This document shows, piece by piece, positions 1-13,000 of a stretch of DNA of 64,000 bases. Position 1 is the first letter of the stretch. The number at the start of each line of letters is the position of its first letter. The stretch spans positions 422,725 through 486,724 of the forward strand of contig KB445806.1 of the NCBI GenBank assembly GCA_000320605.2, in the 5' to 3' direction. This DNA is from Gelatoporia subvermispora B. Its lineage: Eukaryota > Basidiomycota > Agaricomycetes > Polyporales > Gelatoporiaceae. The translations under genes were made by a program, and so were the position numbers. The notes under the pieces are model-generated. The model was not told the DNA's origin. It searched no databases and worked only from the letters and a program-made list of their open reading frames with translations.

Positions 1-1728
1 CCTTCCTGTCGCTTCTAGACTCCTTCTAGACCTAGCTATGCCTAGCCAGACCTAGACTGGGACATGTGACTCTGGGACACCTGCACATGTGCGCCTGCTA
101 TGTCATGTGACTGGCCTGGAGCCACGCAGGCAGCCACTACCAGCTAACTCGTCACTGTTCTGAGAATGGAACACACACTGCCTGCCACTGTTCTAGCACT
201 GGTTAAGTGCTTAGCTTTAAAAAACTGTGACACGCAACAACCTCGAAATGCATCCTGGAAACGGGCCAGAAATACTCACTGTGAATTCCCCTATTGTTAG
301 CAAGGGCAGATTGGGTGTCAGTGAGTCTAGCGATAGCCTGGATAGAGTGAGCAAGTGCAATAAGTGTGGGAGTCTTCAGAGGAGGCCTAAGAGGAAGGGT
401 CCTGGATGGGCTGTTCACCCAGAGGCGGAGGGACCCCAGAGCCTTCAGAAGGATCCTAGGTGGCAAATAGAAGCGAAGTATCTATGTAAAAATTAAAACG
501 GCTAACAGAACCTAAGTAGACATTGCGAGAGTTCGAATATTGAAGTTCTCCAGATCGGGAAGGGAGTTGCCTAGAAAAGCAAGTCTCATGAACAGATCGA
601 CTTGTTTTGAGGCAAAGTCAAACTGTAAGGGTCGTGGGAGCAGGGCGAGTGTGAGAATGCTGAGCAAGCGATAAGATGGATTGCAGGTCAATCGTGATCA
701 CTAGTAAGGTCTTGCAGAAGGAAGCAGGATGAATTAGAGCAAGCTAAAGTAGTAGATAGAGTAGAAGTAATGTAGTGAATATACTGGTGTTGACTCTGTG
801 ACAATTTGGTGAGTGTTCTCACAGTCTTAAATACATAAAGGTAAATAGAAGGACTCAGGAATCATGAGCTAAGTAAGTAAGATATAAGTGAAAGTCCGTC
901 TTGGGAAAATGAGTACCGGAGGAGGAAAAGGTCATCTAGCGAGCATTCGTGTTTGAGCCAGTGGATGTTGGTCAGCTTGGCATGAAAGACAGTTAGTGTG
1001 TGCAGGTGCGAGTCAATGAATTGACAGATTACTTGAGTAGGTAATTTGCGAGGGCGTGACCATGACAGCTACCCATCCTTGATGGTTGGCTAGTGGTCTC
1101 TCAGGACATCGGTATCAACCCAGGCACACTGCCAACTCAGAAGTGAACTCACACCCTAGTCATTGTCTGGTGCATTGTAGCACCTCTATGGCTACAGTGT
1201 AATCAGCATATCTGTACCGGGGCACACCATGTATTTAGCTCTTGTCCATGAGGGCTGCATAGTCTGCAATGGGCCCTTGACTCTTAGTGTAGGTGGCACT
1301 AGAAGAAGCCCATTCCACATCTCAAAGACCGGGATTGTAAGTATGCCCTGAGGATTCCCAAAAACAGAGAAATATAACCTTTATAACCAAGCTTTATAGA
1401 TGGTCCGAGGGTTTCCGAAGTCGGGCAAGTGCAGCATATCTTGTTTCGCACAGTTTCAAAAGATCAGAGTCTCGGATGCAATGCGATGACATCATAACAT
1501 TAGATTTTACTGCGGAGATTAGCACAGAATTTCTCCTTCCAGGAACCTGTCCACTTCGTTTCCAGGAATTTGTATGTATCTGCCTTTGATATGACTGCTC
1601 TGCACATACCAACAAAATGATACCAAACTGATGCTATCACAATGCCAGTCCAGGAGATGACCGCTACGGAACGACTACAACTGTGTCGGATTTTGTTTTG
1701 TAAAAGACAGCCAGGTATAGCCTGTCAG
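1..1728. other. Intergenic region, no gene recognised
   Basis: No reading frame here shows a recognisable domain, a coherent set of introns or GC-rich coding composition. The open frames near 203-496 and 1394-1615 are short and have no conserved look. The first 200 bases contain repeated short words (cctag, acatgtg), which may be the worn edge of a repeat or mobile element, but no terminal repeat, primer-binding site or polyprotein motif is visible. Confidence 0.5.
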
Positions 1729-2650
1729 TCACGAGTTCTCACGCGGTGCATCCGCGTCCGCGTCTGAGGTTTGTGCACTATCATGCTCCTCCGCGTCGGT
1801 GCCATTCTGCTGTTGTGTTCGCTCAAATGGGTTGTAGATGATAGATTCGAGGTGCGCGAGGGCCGCCTAGAGAAGGATAGGGTGAGGGTGGGTTCTAGTA
1901 CGGCGCATAGCGGCTATTGTTGAGGAAATCGCTGCGCACCCTCCCGACTTCGCTAAGCTCCGCGGCCTCGTCGCCGGTGAAGGTCTCCAAGCCTGCATCG
2001 TCTGCGTCGAGGAAGGCGTCGTCCATGTCGTCCGAGAGAGACGCGGGGTCGGGGTGCAATGACGCGCAGAGCGAGAGGCTCTCGAAGATAGGCTCGACTG
2101 AGAATGATACGCGTAAGTGAGACGGACACATTGTAGAGGAGGCAAGAGCGAAGAGCGAGGACGTACGGGCTGATGCGTCGGTGGGGACGATGGAGAGCTC
2201 CTGCAGGCTCGCCTCAACGTCTGCGTCTGCGTCCGCATCCGCATCCTCCATCGCGGCCGCGTTCTCGTCGAGCTGGCAGTATATAGATGGCCCGCTCTCC
2301 GCGCGGGAGATGGCGTGAAGGGTGATGCATGGGTACGAGACCTGGAACCCACGGCCGGTCGAGGACATGAACACCAGGACGCTGGATGGAAGACATCAGC
2401 ATGCTGAGTGCCATCGGAGCACCATCAACGCGTCGGCGCACCTCTCAATCACGTAGAGCGTGCCGGATGCGCAATCCTCGGCAGAGAGGCCCTCGACGGA
2501 CGGCTCGAGCGTGACCGAGACATTTTCTTCCTTGTGGCGCAGGACGGGTGGGATGTCGTTGAAGGACGCGGGGGTGGACGCGACCGCCTGGCGATGCTCG
2601 TCAGGGGTGATGAAGGTAGGAACTGCAGAGATGAGGATGACCGGCGCCAT
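1729..2650 (-). CDS. pICln / methylosome subunit (ICln-Lot5 family)
   Basis: Four exons on the minus strand: 2442-2650, 2167-2381, 1940-2097 and 1729-1866, giving 239 aa. The introns are 60, 69 and 73 nt and all phases join. The PH-like ICln fold is visible as LYVIESVLVF followed by GFQVSYPCITLHAISR (residues about 66-90). Next come an acidic linker, the family signature IVPTDASALEPIFESLS, an acidic CASLHPDP segment and the C-terminal helix EVGRAALAHLESIIYNPFE. In other eukaryotes pICln chaperones Sm proteins with the PRMT5 methylosome during snRNP assembly. Its start codon lies 229 bp from that of the divergent SH3 gene, so the two share a promoter. Intron 3 uses donor gtgcgc; reading through it would give a premature stop after SRYAPY. 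Family assignment is firm; the function is inferred from the family. Confidence 0.88.
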
Positions 2651-2878
2651 GTCGATTGTGGAGAAGAGTAAGAGCAAATGAGGGCGACATTCGGACTTGG
2701 TTCACGGCGAGCTCGTGTTTGTCCGCGGCCCGAGGCAAGCGCACCGCCCGCAGCAACTCCTACTCTCTCCCCTCCTCCCCTAGGCGACCTCTCGTCCGTC
2801 CACGACAGCATCTAACCACTCGCATCGTTATCTGAACACACACTACTCTGGAAAGTTCAATCTCTGCTCGTACTGACC
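2651..2878. promoter_or_regulatory. Divergent promoter, pICln / SH3 gene
   Basis: The 228 bp between the two start codons (minus strand at 2650, plus strand at 2879) must hold the promoters and 5' UTRs of both genes. No TATA box stands out, and pyrimidine-rich stretches flank both starts. Co-regulation is only an inference from the arrangement. Confidence 0.5.
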
Positions 2879-3852
2879 ATGCCGATGCCCTCTGACCCAC
2901 AAACTGCCGCCCTTCTGGCCCACGTCCTCTCCCAGACCCAGCAGAACATCTCCTTCCTCGCCTCCCAGGGCCACATATCCCACGCAGATGCCGCAGACAT
3001 CCAACGACGACTCGCCGCCGCCGAGAACAACAGCTCTCCCGTCGAGGCGAGCTTCCGTAATATGAGCCTCAGCCCGCCCGTCGCCGAGCCCGCACCCGCA
3101 CCCGCCCCGCCTGCTCCCTTCCAGCGCAACATCCCGCCTCCACCAGCCCGTACGCAACGAGCACGGGCGCTGTGGGCATACAACGAGGACGGACGGGTAC
3201 GCGCTCCGAGCTGACAGCGTCCAGCAGAGCTGACCTTACACAGGAGTCAAACGACCTTTCCTTCGGTGCGGGGGAGATTATCGACATCGTCGAGGAGACG
3301 AACGCAGACTGGTGGACGGGCCGTGTCCGGGGCAGGCAAGGCCTCTTCCCCTCGAACTACGTCGAGAAGCTCTCCACCGCCGCATCTCCTCCGCCCCCTG
3401 CCGCGCCCATGCCGCCCATGATGCCTGCCGCACCGATGCAGCCGATGCCCCCACCGGCGAGCTACTACTCGCCGCCGCCAGAGAAGTCTATGTACGCGCC
3501 GCAGTACGGCGGGATGCCGCCCCCGCCGCCGCCAGCGCCCGTGCAGATGGCCCCGCAGACCGTCGTGGTTGAGCAGGCGCCCCCGCCTGAGCAGCCCAAG
3601 AAGCACCGTTTCGGAAAGCTCGGAAGCACGGTGAGTGAGATGGCGCGCATTTTGACGAGACTGTTGCTGACAGACGAATTCTCACGTGCCGGAAGATGGC
3701 AACGTCTGCTGCGGGCGGTTTTGGTTTCGGAGCTGGTACGTGCGACAGTTCCCGTGGCAGTGCGTGTGCTGACCGACTCTGCGTTCTACCCGACACCCTA
3801 TGTGTCTACAGGAGCCGCGGTTGGCAGCGATCTCATCAACTCGATATTCTGA
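2879..3852 (+). CDS. SH3-domain protein, Lsb1/Pin3-like
   Basis: Four exons: 2879-3196, 3244-3630, 3696-3735 and 3812-3852, giving 261 aa. The introns are 47, 65 and 76 nt. Residues about 97-151 form an SH3 domain with [11 protein letters not shown] (the ALYDY position), the DWW tryptophan pair and [10 protein letters not shown]. The N-terminus is a helical segment resembling the one in fungal Las17-binding proteins. After the SH3 comes a low-complexity Pro/Met/Ala-rich region, then KHRFGKLGS. The C-terminus is a glycine-rich hydrophobic tail ([22 protein letters not shown]) typical of the Lsb/Pin3 family. Such proteins bind proline-rich WASP-family actin regulators at endocytic sites. The third exon is only 40 nt, and its acceptor (ggaag before ATGGCAACG) was chosen because it alone keeps the frame and the conserved tail. 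Confidence 0.85.
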
Positions 3853-5172
3853 GCCTGAGCGGTTCATGCTACGGGTGTTTGCTTGCTTTGGAGCTGGGCC
3901 GGAGAGTGGTTCTATACATAGGTATCGTGCTTCGCCTGCGCGTTTGACTAATACATCCGGAGCATTTTGTGCAGCGCTTGCGTCATCCTTCGACCGTTCC
4001 GAAATCATTCTTAGCAGTACGCGCTCCAGGATGTCGGCATCATCGACGTTGTTCGGCAAGTGCTGTTCGCAGGGAACCCGGCGCGCTGATATCTCAACCA
4101 GCGCACCCGCGATGTACGCCAGAACCATCAAGTCTCGCTAGTGTTGTCACGACAGGAAGCATTCTTTCTGGTGCCTGACTACTTGAGCCACCCCGAGAGA
4201 CCTGTTGGCTACACATGGGACCCATCTGCTCGTACGGATGACAGTGCTTGTGCTGCAACTGTGCTTCTCGATCCCCCAGATAAGATAAGTTTCGGAGGAC
4301 TGCCTCGCTGGTCAGCGGCGACTTCGTCTCACAGCCATCTCGCGTGTGAGACGCGCCGCGATTTGATTACGAGCTGTGCACTTCTGCGAGACGCGCGTAA
4401 CCCGCGAAACTCGGGCTTTGCGGTCAGCGCACATTGCCAGCTCGCCCGCCCTCTCGTGCGCCAGTCTGTCAAGCCGTATCTTTTTTCTTAGGGGCGCACA
4501 GGTGGCTGTACGTTATGTGCGAGTGCACCCGTTCGGGCGGTTTCCGATTGCGCTTGTGATCGAGGGCGAGAGTGCCTCCGCGGCTTTCTCGGCAAGCTGA
4601 GTGCAGCCCGGCGGCTCGCTGTGTCCCGCATCCCAGCGCACCCTACGAGGACTGTGGCTATGAGCTGCGACCTGCTGCGACCGCCACCCCTTACCACTAT
4701 CGCGCGCCGTCCCCGCGCTACGCCCGTCTGAACACCGCGCATATGGCGGCGTGCACAAAGTGAACCTCGGATGAAGTTGGGAGCCTCGAGCGCGCGCGCT
4801 CGGGTACGCGCAAGCGCAGCACATTGTCTGTGGGCGCGTCGGTGCGTGCTCTGGGCAGGCGGAGTTTACGTTCGCGCAGAAACGTGCTGTGATGGTATCA
4901 AGGAGCTGGCGCGCGGATTGGTTGTGGGCGGGCGGGAGGATCTGCGAGGCTGCGTCGCGCCTTCCCACGGCCCCGTTTTGGGCTAGTATGTACAGCCCGC
5001 GGGAGAGCGAGCCACTAGGGTGTAGCGAGAGGCGTGCCTCGCGTGCCCCTGAGACGCGACCATCCTCCGGAGTGACCGACTTGCGCGAATGGAGGGGCGC
5101 ATTGTCGCGTTTCATGTCTCGGTCCCTGTTTACTCGCCGGGCGCGCTGCATTGCCTTACTTGGCGTGATGCA
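3853..5172. other. Intergenic region, no gene recognised
   Basis: About 1.3 kb between the SH3 gene and the cupin promoter. Several open frames exist on both strands, the longest being 4513-5151 on the minus strand. They are rich in Arg, Ser and Cys, lack family motifs and lie over each other, as expected in GC-rich non-coding DNA. Confidence 0.5.
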
Positions 5173-5180
5173 TTATAAGA
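5173..5180 (+). promoter_or_regulatory. TATA box of the cupin gene
   Basis: The sequence ttataaga lies about 100 bp upstream of the ATG at 5281, followed by a pyrimidine-rich stretch (ccccttctctttcctcgtg) where transcription would be expected to start. Position and sequence fit a core promoter; this is not proven. Confidence 0.55.
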
Positions 5181-5280
5181 GCACGGGCGAGGGGAGCGGG
5201 AATGCACCTTTTTTGTGTGTTCAGGCTCCCCTTCTCTTTCCTCGTGTACCTCTAGCTGCTTTTAATTCGAGCCGGTCACA

Positions 5281-6627
5281 ATGATATTCTCGAAGACTTC
5301 CCTTCTAGCCTCGCTATTTTTCGGCGCATACGCCCTCGCGGAGGGCGCGGCCGACTCGGGCGACGCCCAGCTCGTCGCACAGTTGCGCGACGCGGCCACA
5401 GCCGTAAACCGGCTCAACCTCCTGCAAGATGGCGACGTGAGTCGCTATTTCACGCGTCCCTTCGTGAAAACATATCTGACTTGTGACTTTCTGCAGTTCG
5501 TGTTCAATTTTCTGAACGCGACAACCGGCGTCACGACCGGCGCTGCAGGGCACACCGTCGCGGCGTCCTCGTCCAACTTCCCTGCGCTCATTAACAATGG
5601 CGTCGCGATGACCGTCGGATTTCTTGGGCCCTGCGGTCTCAACAGCCCACACATACACAACCGCGCGACAGAGTTCAACTACATCGTCTCCGGGAACGTC
5701 TCCGGGGGTTTCCTCTCCGAGAACGGCGCGCGGTTCATCTTCAACGAGCTCCAGCCTGGCCAGGCGACGATCTTCCCGAAGGGCGTGATTCACTTCGAAG
5801 TCAACAATGGCTGTGGTGGGTACCGAGTCGGCTCGTCGTCGTAATGCGATACTGACCCGACCTGTAGACGACGCACTGTTCGTCGCAGTTTTCAATGACG
5901 AGGACCCCGGTGTCGACCAAGTAGCGCAGCGATGTGAGTTCGACATCGTTTCATCCCCGGTGCCTCTGTTCTGACAAGCCTGCGCGCAGTTTTCGGTCTC
6001 CCGCCAGACGTCGTGTCTGCCTCTCTTGGGGATATCGGCGTCCAAAATGTCGCAAACCTCAATGCCAAGGTAAATTCTCCTTCACCCCTACCCCCCGTAC
6101 TCCGCAAATAACTCATCCGCCGCCTCTAGATTCCCGACAACATCGTTTTCGGTACACAAGAATGCATCCAGCGTTGCGGCCTCAACGGGACCAACAACCA
6201 GCCTACCGCACAGCAGCAGCCCCGCGTCTCCGCCAACGCGCTCCCCTCCGGCTACTCCGCGCCATCCGCCGCGCCCACGCCCTCGCCCGTCGCGCTCTCC
6301 GGAGACCTCTCCGGCGCCTCCTCCTCCAACTCCTCCAACTCCGGCTCCAGCAGCGGGCTGAGCACCGTCGAGATCGCGCTCATCGCCGTCGTCGGCGTGC
6401 TCGTCGCGGGCTACATCATCCTCGGCATCGTCCTCCTCATGCGCCGCCGGAAGACCGGCCCGACGGGCAAGTACTCGCGTCCCGGCGCGCAGTTCGCACC
6501 GCAGGGCGCCGCGTTTGAGGCGGAGAAGGCGGGCCCGCCGATGCCGTTTGAGTCGTTCCGCCCGTCGGTCGAGGGCCACGGGGACTACCCCTCGACGCCG
6601 TACGACCCTCCTGCGGGCTCGGCGTGA
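5281..6627 (+). CDS. Germin-like cupin protein with C-terminal membrane anchor
   Basis: Five exons: 5281-5436, 5497-5815, 5868-5933, 5990-6069 and 6130-6627, giving 372 aa. The introns are 60, 52, 56 and 60 nt. Residues 1-20 look like a signal peptide (hydrophobic core LLASLFFGAYALA). Cupin motif 1 is present as GLNSPHIHNRATEFNYIVSG and motif 2 as GQATIFPKGVIHFEVNNG, so the three His and the Glu that bind the metal are all intact. The C-terminal part is a Ser/Pro/Asn-rich stalk, then a membrane helix at about residues 289-311 (VEIALIAVVGVLVAGYIILG) and a basic cytoplasmic tail (RRRK). Plant germins lack such an anchor. The catalytic activity (oxalate oxidase, SOD or only binding) cannot be told from sequence. 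A membrane-anchored extracellular or wall-facing cupin is the likely product. Confidence 0.86.
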
Positions 6628-7019
6628 GACTTCGAAAGTATTTTTGTAGAGTAGAAGGGACTGTATATCGGACTGTTGTGCTCTGTGTGTTGCATCTATA
6701 TATCGAATATCACGAAATTTGACGACCATGATCTCTTTCGATGTGTTGATCTGTGCACTGTGAACTACACCCCAAGAATGGCCGTGACAGTATATCCAAC
6801 CGTCATTCTCTCTTCGCAGGCCCTATATCTCACATCGAAATTGAGCACAGATGGTTGTCATCAGCTTTTTGATACCTCACTTAATCAAGCTCTTCTGCGG
6901 AGATCTTGAAATGCAAGTGGATTATAATGGAGTAGACAAAAAAAAACACATCGTGACAGTACATCATAGCAGGACATTCTCCGACAGAACCCAGAGCGGA
7001 CGTTACAGTGTAATCTATC
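6628..7019. other. 3' intergenic region between convergent genes
   Basis: AT-richer stretch between the stop codons of the cupin gene (+) and the nucleoporin gene (-). It contains an A8 run near 6940 and should hold the 3' UTRs and poly(A) sites of both genes. No gene seen. Confidence 0.5.
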
Positions 7020-10000
7020 TCACTTCGCCTTGAAGCCTTCCGTGACCCACGAACCCGAGAGTGATCTCGGCGTCGGTGAGCCCGGTGAGTCTTTCCTCCC
7101 TAGGTCAAATGGGATGGGCAACCCCTTCGGCGGTGTCATCGACACGACATTCGGGAGCGGGCCCCAGTCAAAGCTCGCTGGCGGAGGCGGAGACGTCACC
7201 GATGGGGCCTTCTTGATCGGCGGCGCGCTCTGATGTTTTTTCACTCGCAGCCGCGAGCCGTGAACGGGGCCCAGCGGCGGGGACGGGGATGCCGGGATGT
7301 CGAACGGGGGGAGCGTCCACCCGGGGTCGGCTGCAAACGCGGGGGCCGCCATCTGGGGGGTCGGCACGAGACCGAACAGGTCCGGCGGTGCGTGCTCGGG
7401 GTCTGCCTTGAGCGATGCGCTAAACTCCCCGAGCGTGCGCGTTGACGGCGCGTCGACGGCCTGCATGTTGATCAGGGGCTCCCGCCGCGCGGCGAGTAAC
7501 ACGTCCTTGAGCTTGCGCGCGGCGCGCTCCGCGTTCAACGCGGCGGCGGTGGACACTGCGACGGGCGGGGTGACCTCGTACAGACCCGATAGCTTATCCG
7601 GCAGCCGTGCGTCACGCGTAGGCGTGCCTTTCCGCGGTGTGTCGAGACGTATCTTCGCGATGCGGTGCGTGAGTTCGGAGATCTTGTCGGCCTCTTGGTC
7701 AATAGCGAGGTCGATGTTGCGATAAGTACGGTTGATTGTATCTAGCGATGGTGGTCTGCAGAATAATCATCAGTGGGTTAGGTTCACTCTTGCCACATTG
7801 TGAGCCGAGACGCACTTGACTTGTGCTTTGCCGCTCTTCATCTCTTTGAGCTTTTTCTTAGAAGATTGTATGTGGTCTTCGAGCTGCTGGACTCGGTCGC
7901 GGATAGACTAAATTACGATTATGGGCAGGATCCCAGACAATGAAGTGAAATGCATACCCGGATCTCTCTCCGCAACTGATTCTGAGTTTCGAGATGCTCT
8001 GGGCCGAGGGTTCGCGTCTTTAGCATCTTCGCAAATTCATCATCTTGCGATGCTTTGCTGAAGCGCACAATCTCCTCTTTTCGTATCGTCGCTGCGCTTC
8101 ATGTCAATGCATGCCCAAGCGTAAAAGATATGAGTGACACGCAAAGATGTACCTTTGAGAAGGTCGCTCTCGAGAACGTGAATGACAGGTATGTACGACT
8201 GTCGCTGGGCCTTGGTCTGCTCAATTTCCTTCTCGACCGCTTTGATTGCTTGTGTAAATTGCGCCGCATCCGCGATAGCCCATTTGTCCGCATCGCCAAG
8301 GTCTGCTGTCGTTCGCTTGCCACCGCTGGGCCGACTCAGTGCCTCGCGCTTGCGGCCTGCTTCCGTCGCTGCTGTGCGGATCTATATCACGAGCATAAGC
8401 TTCAGTATATATATCAACTTTGGGAACGCACCTCTTGTAGTTCCACGTCCATCGCTGTTACGAGGAGTACACACTCTTTTTGCATGCCCTCGGCCATCGC
8501 CGCCAGACTAGCCTTCAGCTCTTGCGCACGATCGACCGGCTTCGCAGGTACCCCAGCGGTGGGACCGACAGGCTGCGCAGGCCCAAACGAACTCTGCGTG
8601 GATACCGCTGGTGCTTTGCCCTTGTCTGGCGAGCCTATACCCCAGTTAAACGCACCTCCGGCAGACGTCGATGGGGTAGGCGTCGTGAACGAGGGTTTTG
8701 CTCCGAGTAAGCCTTGAGCTTGAGGAGGACTAGGACTCGGCTTGATGGCAGCGAACAAACTACCGGACTGCGGAGGTGTCGACGGCGGCGAGCTCGGGAA
8801 GCCGAAAGGTGAGGTAGGTGCAGACGACGAGCCTGCCGCTGGGCTGGGTGCTGGCAGACTGAACGCTGGAACCTTGAATGGTGCGGGCATGGGAGGTGGC
8901 ACCTGACCCAGCGCCGCGAAGGGGGAAGGCTTGAGAGATAGCTTCGGTGCATTTGTCTGCGCGTCGGCCTTCGTGTCAAATGTAGGCGTTGGTGTTACAG
9001 GTGGAGGCGTCAAGAACGGAGACGGTGTTGGCGTTGGAAGCTTGAGCGTCGCCTCGGGAAGAGGGGTCGCTGACAACCTAGCGCGCTTGGCGGTATCGTC
9101 ATCGTCTTCATTATTGATTGGTGCTGCGGCCAAAGGAGAGCTGCGCGCAGGTCGAGTTGAGGGCCGTCCTAGACCCAAGCCAGCTTGTAGCGAGGTCGAC
9201 GCTGGGACAGGTTCGGGAGCCGCTATCTTTACAGGCGACCCTGGAGGTGTCGTGGTTACTAGTTCGCCGGTCGAGATCTGGGGAATCCCTAGCTGCGGCT
9301 CTTCTTTGGCCTTCTCCTTTCCTGACGGCGACGCTTCTGGTGTCGGAGTTGCCGGTAGTGGAATCTGAGCTGGCTCGTCTACAGCTTCGGGGTACTCGCG
9401 TTCTTCCTCTGCATGCCCGCCTTCCACCTCCTCGCCAGAGTCTGAGAACGACTCAGAGAGGAATGAGCGTACATCGTGTTCGTCCTCTTCGGGATCACGC
9501 TCCTCATCTGATCCTTCCTCATCTGATGCCTCGGGCGATGCAGGAGTTCTGGGCAGAGCGCGGTCATCTGCACGGTTTCAGACATACTCAGGAACTATTC
9601 ACAACACGTATAAATGGACTGACCTTTCTCCCCCTTGATCTTAGGCGTCTCTGGCGGCTTGCTGAAGACGGAAACAGGCCGAGGGAGCTGCGAGAATGCG
9701 GATACCGGCCCCGACGGCCCCACAGGCGCCTTGCCCTCCTGCGGCTTTACAGGCACGATTGCCTTTGCGTTGGGCTCTGCCTTCACAACCGCCTTGCCCT
9801 CATCCTTCTTCTCCTCGCCCCCTTTCTGTCTCAGGAGCTCACCGAACGACTTCCCGGGCGTAGCCGCAGCGCCAAACGCGCTCGTCGTCCCGCTGAACGC
9901 TGCGAACCCGCCCGATGCAGGCGCGCCAGGCATGGCGGGCTTCGCTTCAGCAATGGGCGCGCCAAAAGCGGAGGGCTTTGCGCCCAGTGCGGACGACGCG

Positions 10001-13000
10001 CCAAAGACGGGTTTCCCGCCCAGCGCAGACGGCGCGCCAAAGACGGGCTTAGACGCGTCGGCGCCCTGCGGCGGCGTGGACGGCGGGGTTGTCGTTGCTG
10101 CAGCTGACTTTCCGAAAGCGGACACGGGAGCGGCATCGGTCTTCCCCGTAGCGGCAACCTTGAAGAAAGGTGACGAGTTGGTGTCGATCTTGTTCCCGAA
10201 CGCGCCGAAGCCGGACTGGACCTGCCCAAAACCGAACGGGGACGCCTTCAGGCCGCCGAATGCGCCGCCCGACGGCGCAGGCGCTTGAGACATGAAGGGT
10301 GAGGGAGTGGCTGGCGTAGCCGGTGCGCCGAACGCTGATGATGACGGCGCCGCCGGAGGCGTTGCGGGTGTTGTAGATGCTGCGGGGGCCGGAATAACTG
10401 CAGGAGGAGTAGCAGGGACAGCAGCAGTACTAGTAGGCACAACGGTATTGCTAGACTTGGGCGCAGGCTCAGCCTGTCTCGGAGTTGCTGCTGGCGAGGT
10501 GATTGCAGGTTGGCCAAAAGCAGACTTCGGAGCCTCCACTTCCTTCTTTTCCGGCTGCGCTGCTGCCCAGACTGGCTTCGCGGGCGTGGCACCGCCGCTC
10601 TGAAGCGCGCTCCCAAACGACGTCGGGCCTGCCTGCGCAAACGCACTGAAGCCCCCTCCGCTCGAGCTCGAGAACGCACTTGCAGGCTTTGTTGTAGCCG
10701 CCGCGCCGAACCCTGATTGACCGAACGCAGACTGTCCAAATGCAGGCTTTCCAAAGGCGGGCTGACCGAACGCAGGTTGGCCAAACGCAGACGTCGATGG
10801 CGAAGACGCAGGAGTCGTCGAGCCGAATCCAGATTGTCCAAACGCAGGCTGCCCGAACGCGGGCTTCCCAAACGCAGGCTGGCCAAATGCCGGCGTGCCA
10901 AAGGCTGAAGCCGGCTTCGTCTCCGTCTTGCTCGCATCTTGACCCTGCGCCGGGGCACCGCCAAATGCAGACGTCGTCGAGCCCGACGTACTCGCCCCAG
11001 TACCGAAAGGCGACGGCCCCTGGTTCGCAAATGCGCCGAAGCCGGTCGCAGGCCTCAACAGGCTCCCGCCCGAACTAGACGCGGACGCGCCGCCAAACGC
11101 AGACGGCTGGCTCGGGCTTCCCGCGGGCGTCATGCTCGACTGCCCAAAGATACCTCCGCCAAATGCCGAGTTGGGCTTGTCCGACGGCGCACCACCGAGG
11201 CCTCCCAGCCCGCCAAGGGACAGTCCACCCACCGCGTCGTCCGCCATCGCGTCATCTGCCGACGGCACGGCTGCAATCTGCGGTGGCTGTGCGGGGGCGA
11301 GGGTCGCCGTCGAGGTCGAGGCGGACGACGTGGACTCGGTCGCCATCGCATCCTCCGACACAGACTGCGCGATCTGCGCGGGCGCAGCGGGTGGGCGCAC
11401 GCCGAAGCCGAAGCCCGACTGCCCAAACGTGGCTGTCGACCCGGCGAATGCGCCGAACCCGCCTGACACGGGCGCGGGTGGGCTTGTGGCGGATTGTGGT
11501 GCGCCAAAGGCCGATTGACCGAACGCGGGCGGAGAGCGCGCCTGGCTAAACGCGGACTGGCCGAAGGCGCTCGTTGGTGCGGGTTCTGGTTGCATAGCCG
11601 CCGGTGGTGATTGTTGCTGCTGTTGCTGCACGGGAGCGGCGACGGTTGTAGCGAGACCGGGCGTGATCATACCTGGATATGCAGCGCCCTGCATGTTGAT
11701 AATGTGCCAGCCGACAATTGTGCCGTCGCTGGCATACGCGTACATCACTGGTGGCGGCGGGAGGTCAGACTCCTCGCCCGACGGCTGCGTGAAGCGGAAC
11801 TTGTCCGTCGCAGTCAAGTCGAGATCGAGCCCAAATAGGATGGTGTCGTTCATAACCTTGTCGAGCGGAACAGTCGGAGTAGAGGTCTCTTCAAGGCTGA
11901 GATTGTGCCAAGAGTCTTGTGAGTCGCCGAGATTGCCGACCAGGCCAATATCGGAAGATGAGCTGTCGCCAACGAAGATGAGGTACTTCGACGGCGCCCA
12001 GCCGCGGAAGACGACCATGAAGGGGGATGGATTCCGCAGGCCCGGGAAGGGGAGGTAGGGGGTATTGACTTTGATGTCCGCGACCTGGTTTGCCTTGCCA
12101 TCTGTTGCAACGACAAAGTGATTCTGTTCGACATCAGGAGCGAGAGGCCCAGCAGGGACATGGATAGAGTAGAACTCCGAGTTGGAGAGCCATGTGAGGG
12201 AGAGAATGGGCTGCCCAGATGCTGTCGGAGGTCCAGGCACGACACTCTTTGGTGTTAATGTGTCGCCAGGTGCATAGGCTGCGATGTCGCCGCTCATGAG
12301 GCCCACCGCGAGTTGCTTTCCTTTCGGCGACCACGATACTGGTCAAAGCGGGTAAGGATCACAGTAACGAAACACCGTGTAGACGTACATGATACAGGGG
12401 TCTGACTTGGCAGCTGTCCCCGTTTCCACCCAGCTGCTAATCTCGAGCTGTTGATATCCAGGACCTCTATCGCGAGGTCGTCAGAGTTGGTAGTCTCCCT
12501 GAGAACGGCGACAAGCTCCGGTATATCGCCAGGATTTGGAATTATTTCTCGAATGGGCGTAGACCCCGAGAACGTGTGGATCGGAGAAGGCTCCGCAGTG
12601 CCTTTCGCGAGGATGGCTTGCAGGTCGTAGACGAGGATGGCGCCTTGCACGAGGCCGACCACTACACGCGTCTCATTGCACGCAAATTGTACGGACATTG
12701 GTGCTGCGGGTAGTTGGAGCGTCCGCCGTCCATGGAAGACGGTATCGCTGTTGTCTGCGGATGCAGACACGAATGCTGTCCGCAAAGCACTCAATGGCGC
12801 AAATACAATGCCTGCGGACGGGTAAGAAGGTAGCCAGAAAGGGGCTGGAGGACAGCGTACCATAGCTAGACTCCCCGGTGCGTGTGACTGCTGCGAAGCA
12901 TCCCTTGGTATTTGCGACGGCAAAGAGGCGAGCCTGACCAGGAAAGACTGCGGAGTCGAGAGGTTGAGGGGAGAGCTTGACGCGTGCTCGTTTGTTGAGC

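Noticed and set aside
227..496. 89-codon plus-strand frame with CNKCG
   Set aside because: The CxxC pair alone is not evidence of a zinc finger; no second pair and no conserved context.
4513..5151. 212-codon open frame on the minus strand
   Set aside because: Arg/Ser/Cys-rich, no motif, lies over the promoter of the cupin gene and overlaps other frames; looks like chance in GC-rich DNA.
9118..10107. 329-codon plus-strand frame
   Set aside because: Antisense shadow of the nucleoporin exons; composition dominated by Arg/Leu from FG and Pro codons read backwards.
10248..11030. 260-codon minus-strand frame rich in Arg/Leu/Ser
   Set aside because: Alternate frame of the repetitive FG coding sequence of the nucleoporin gene.
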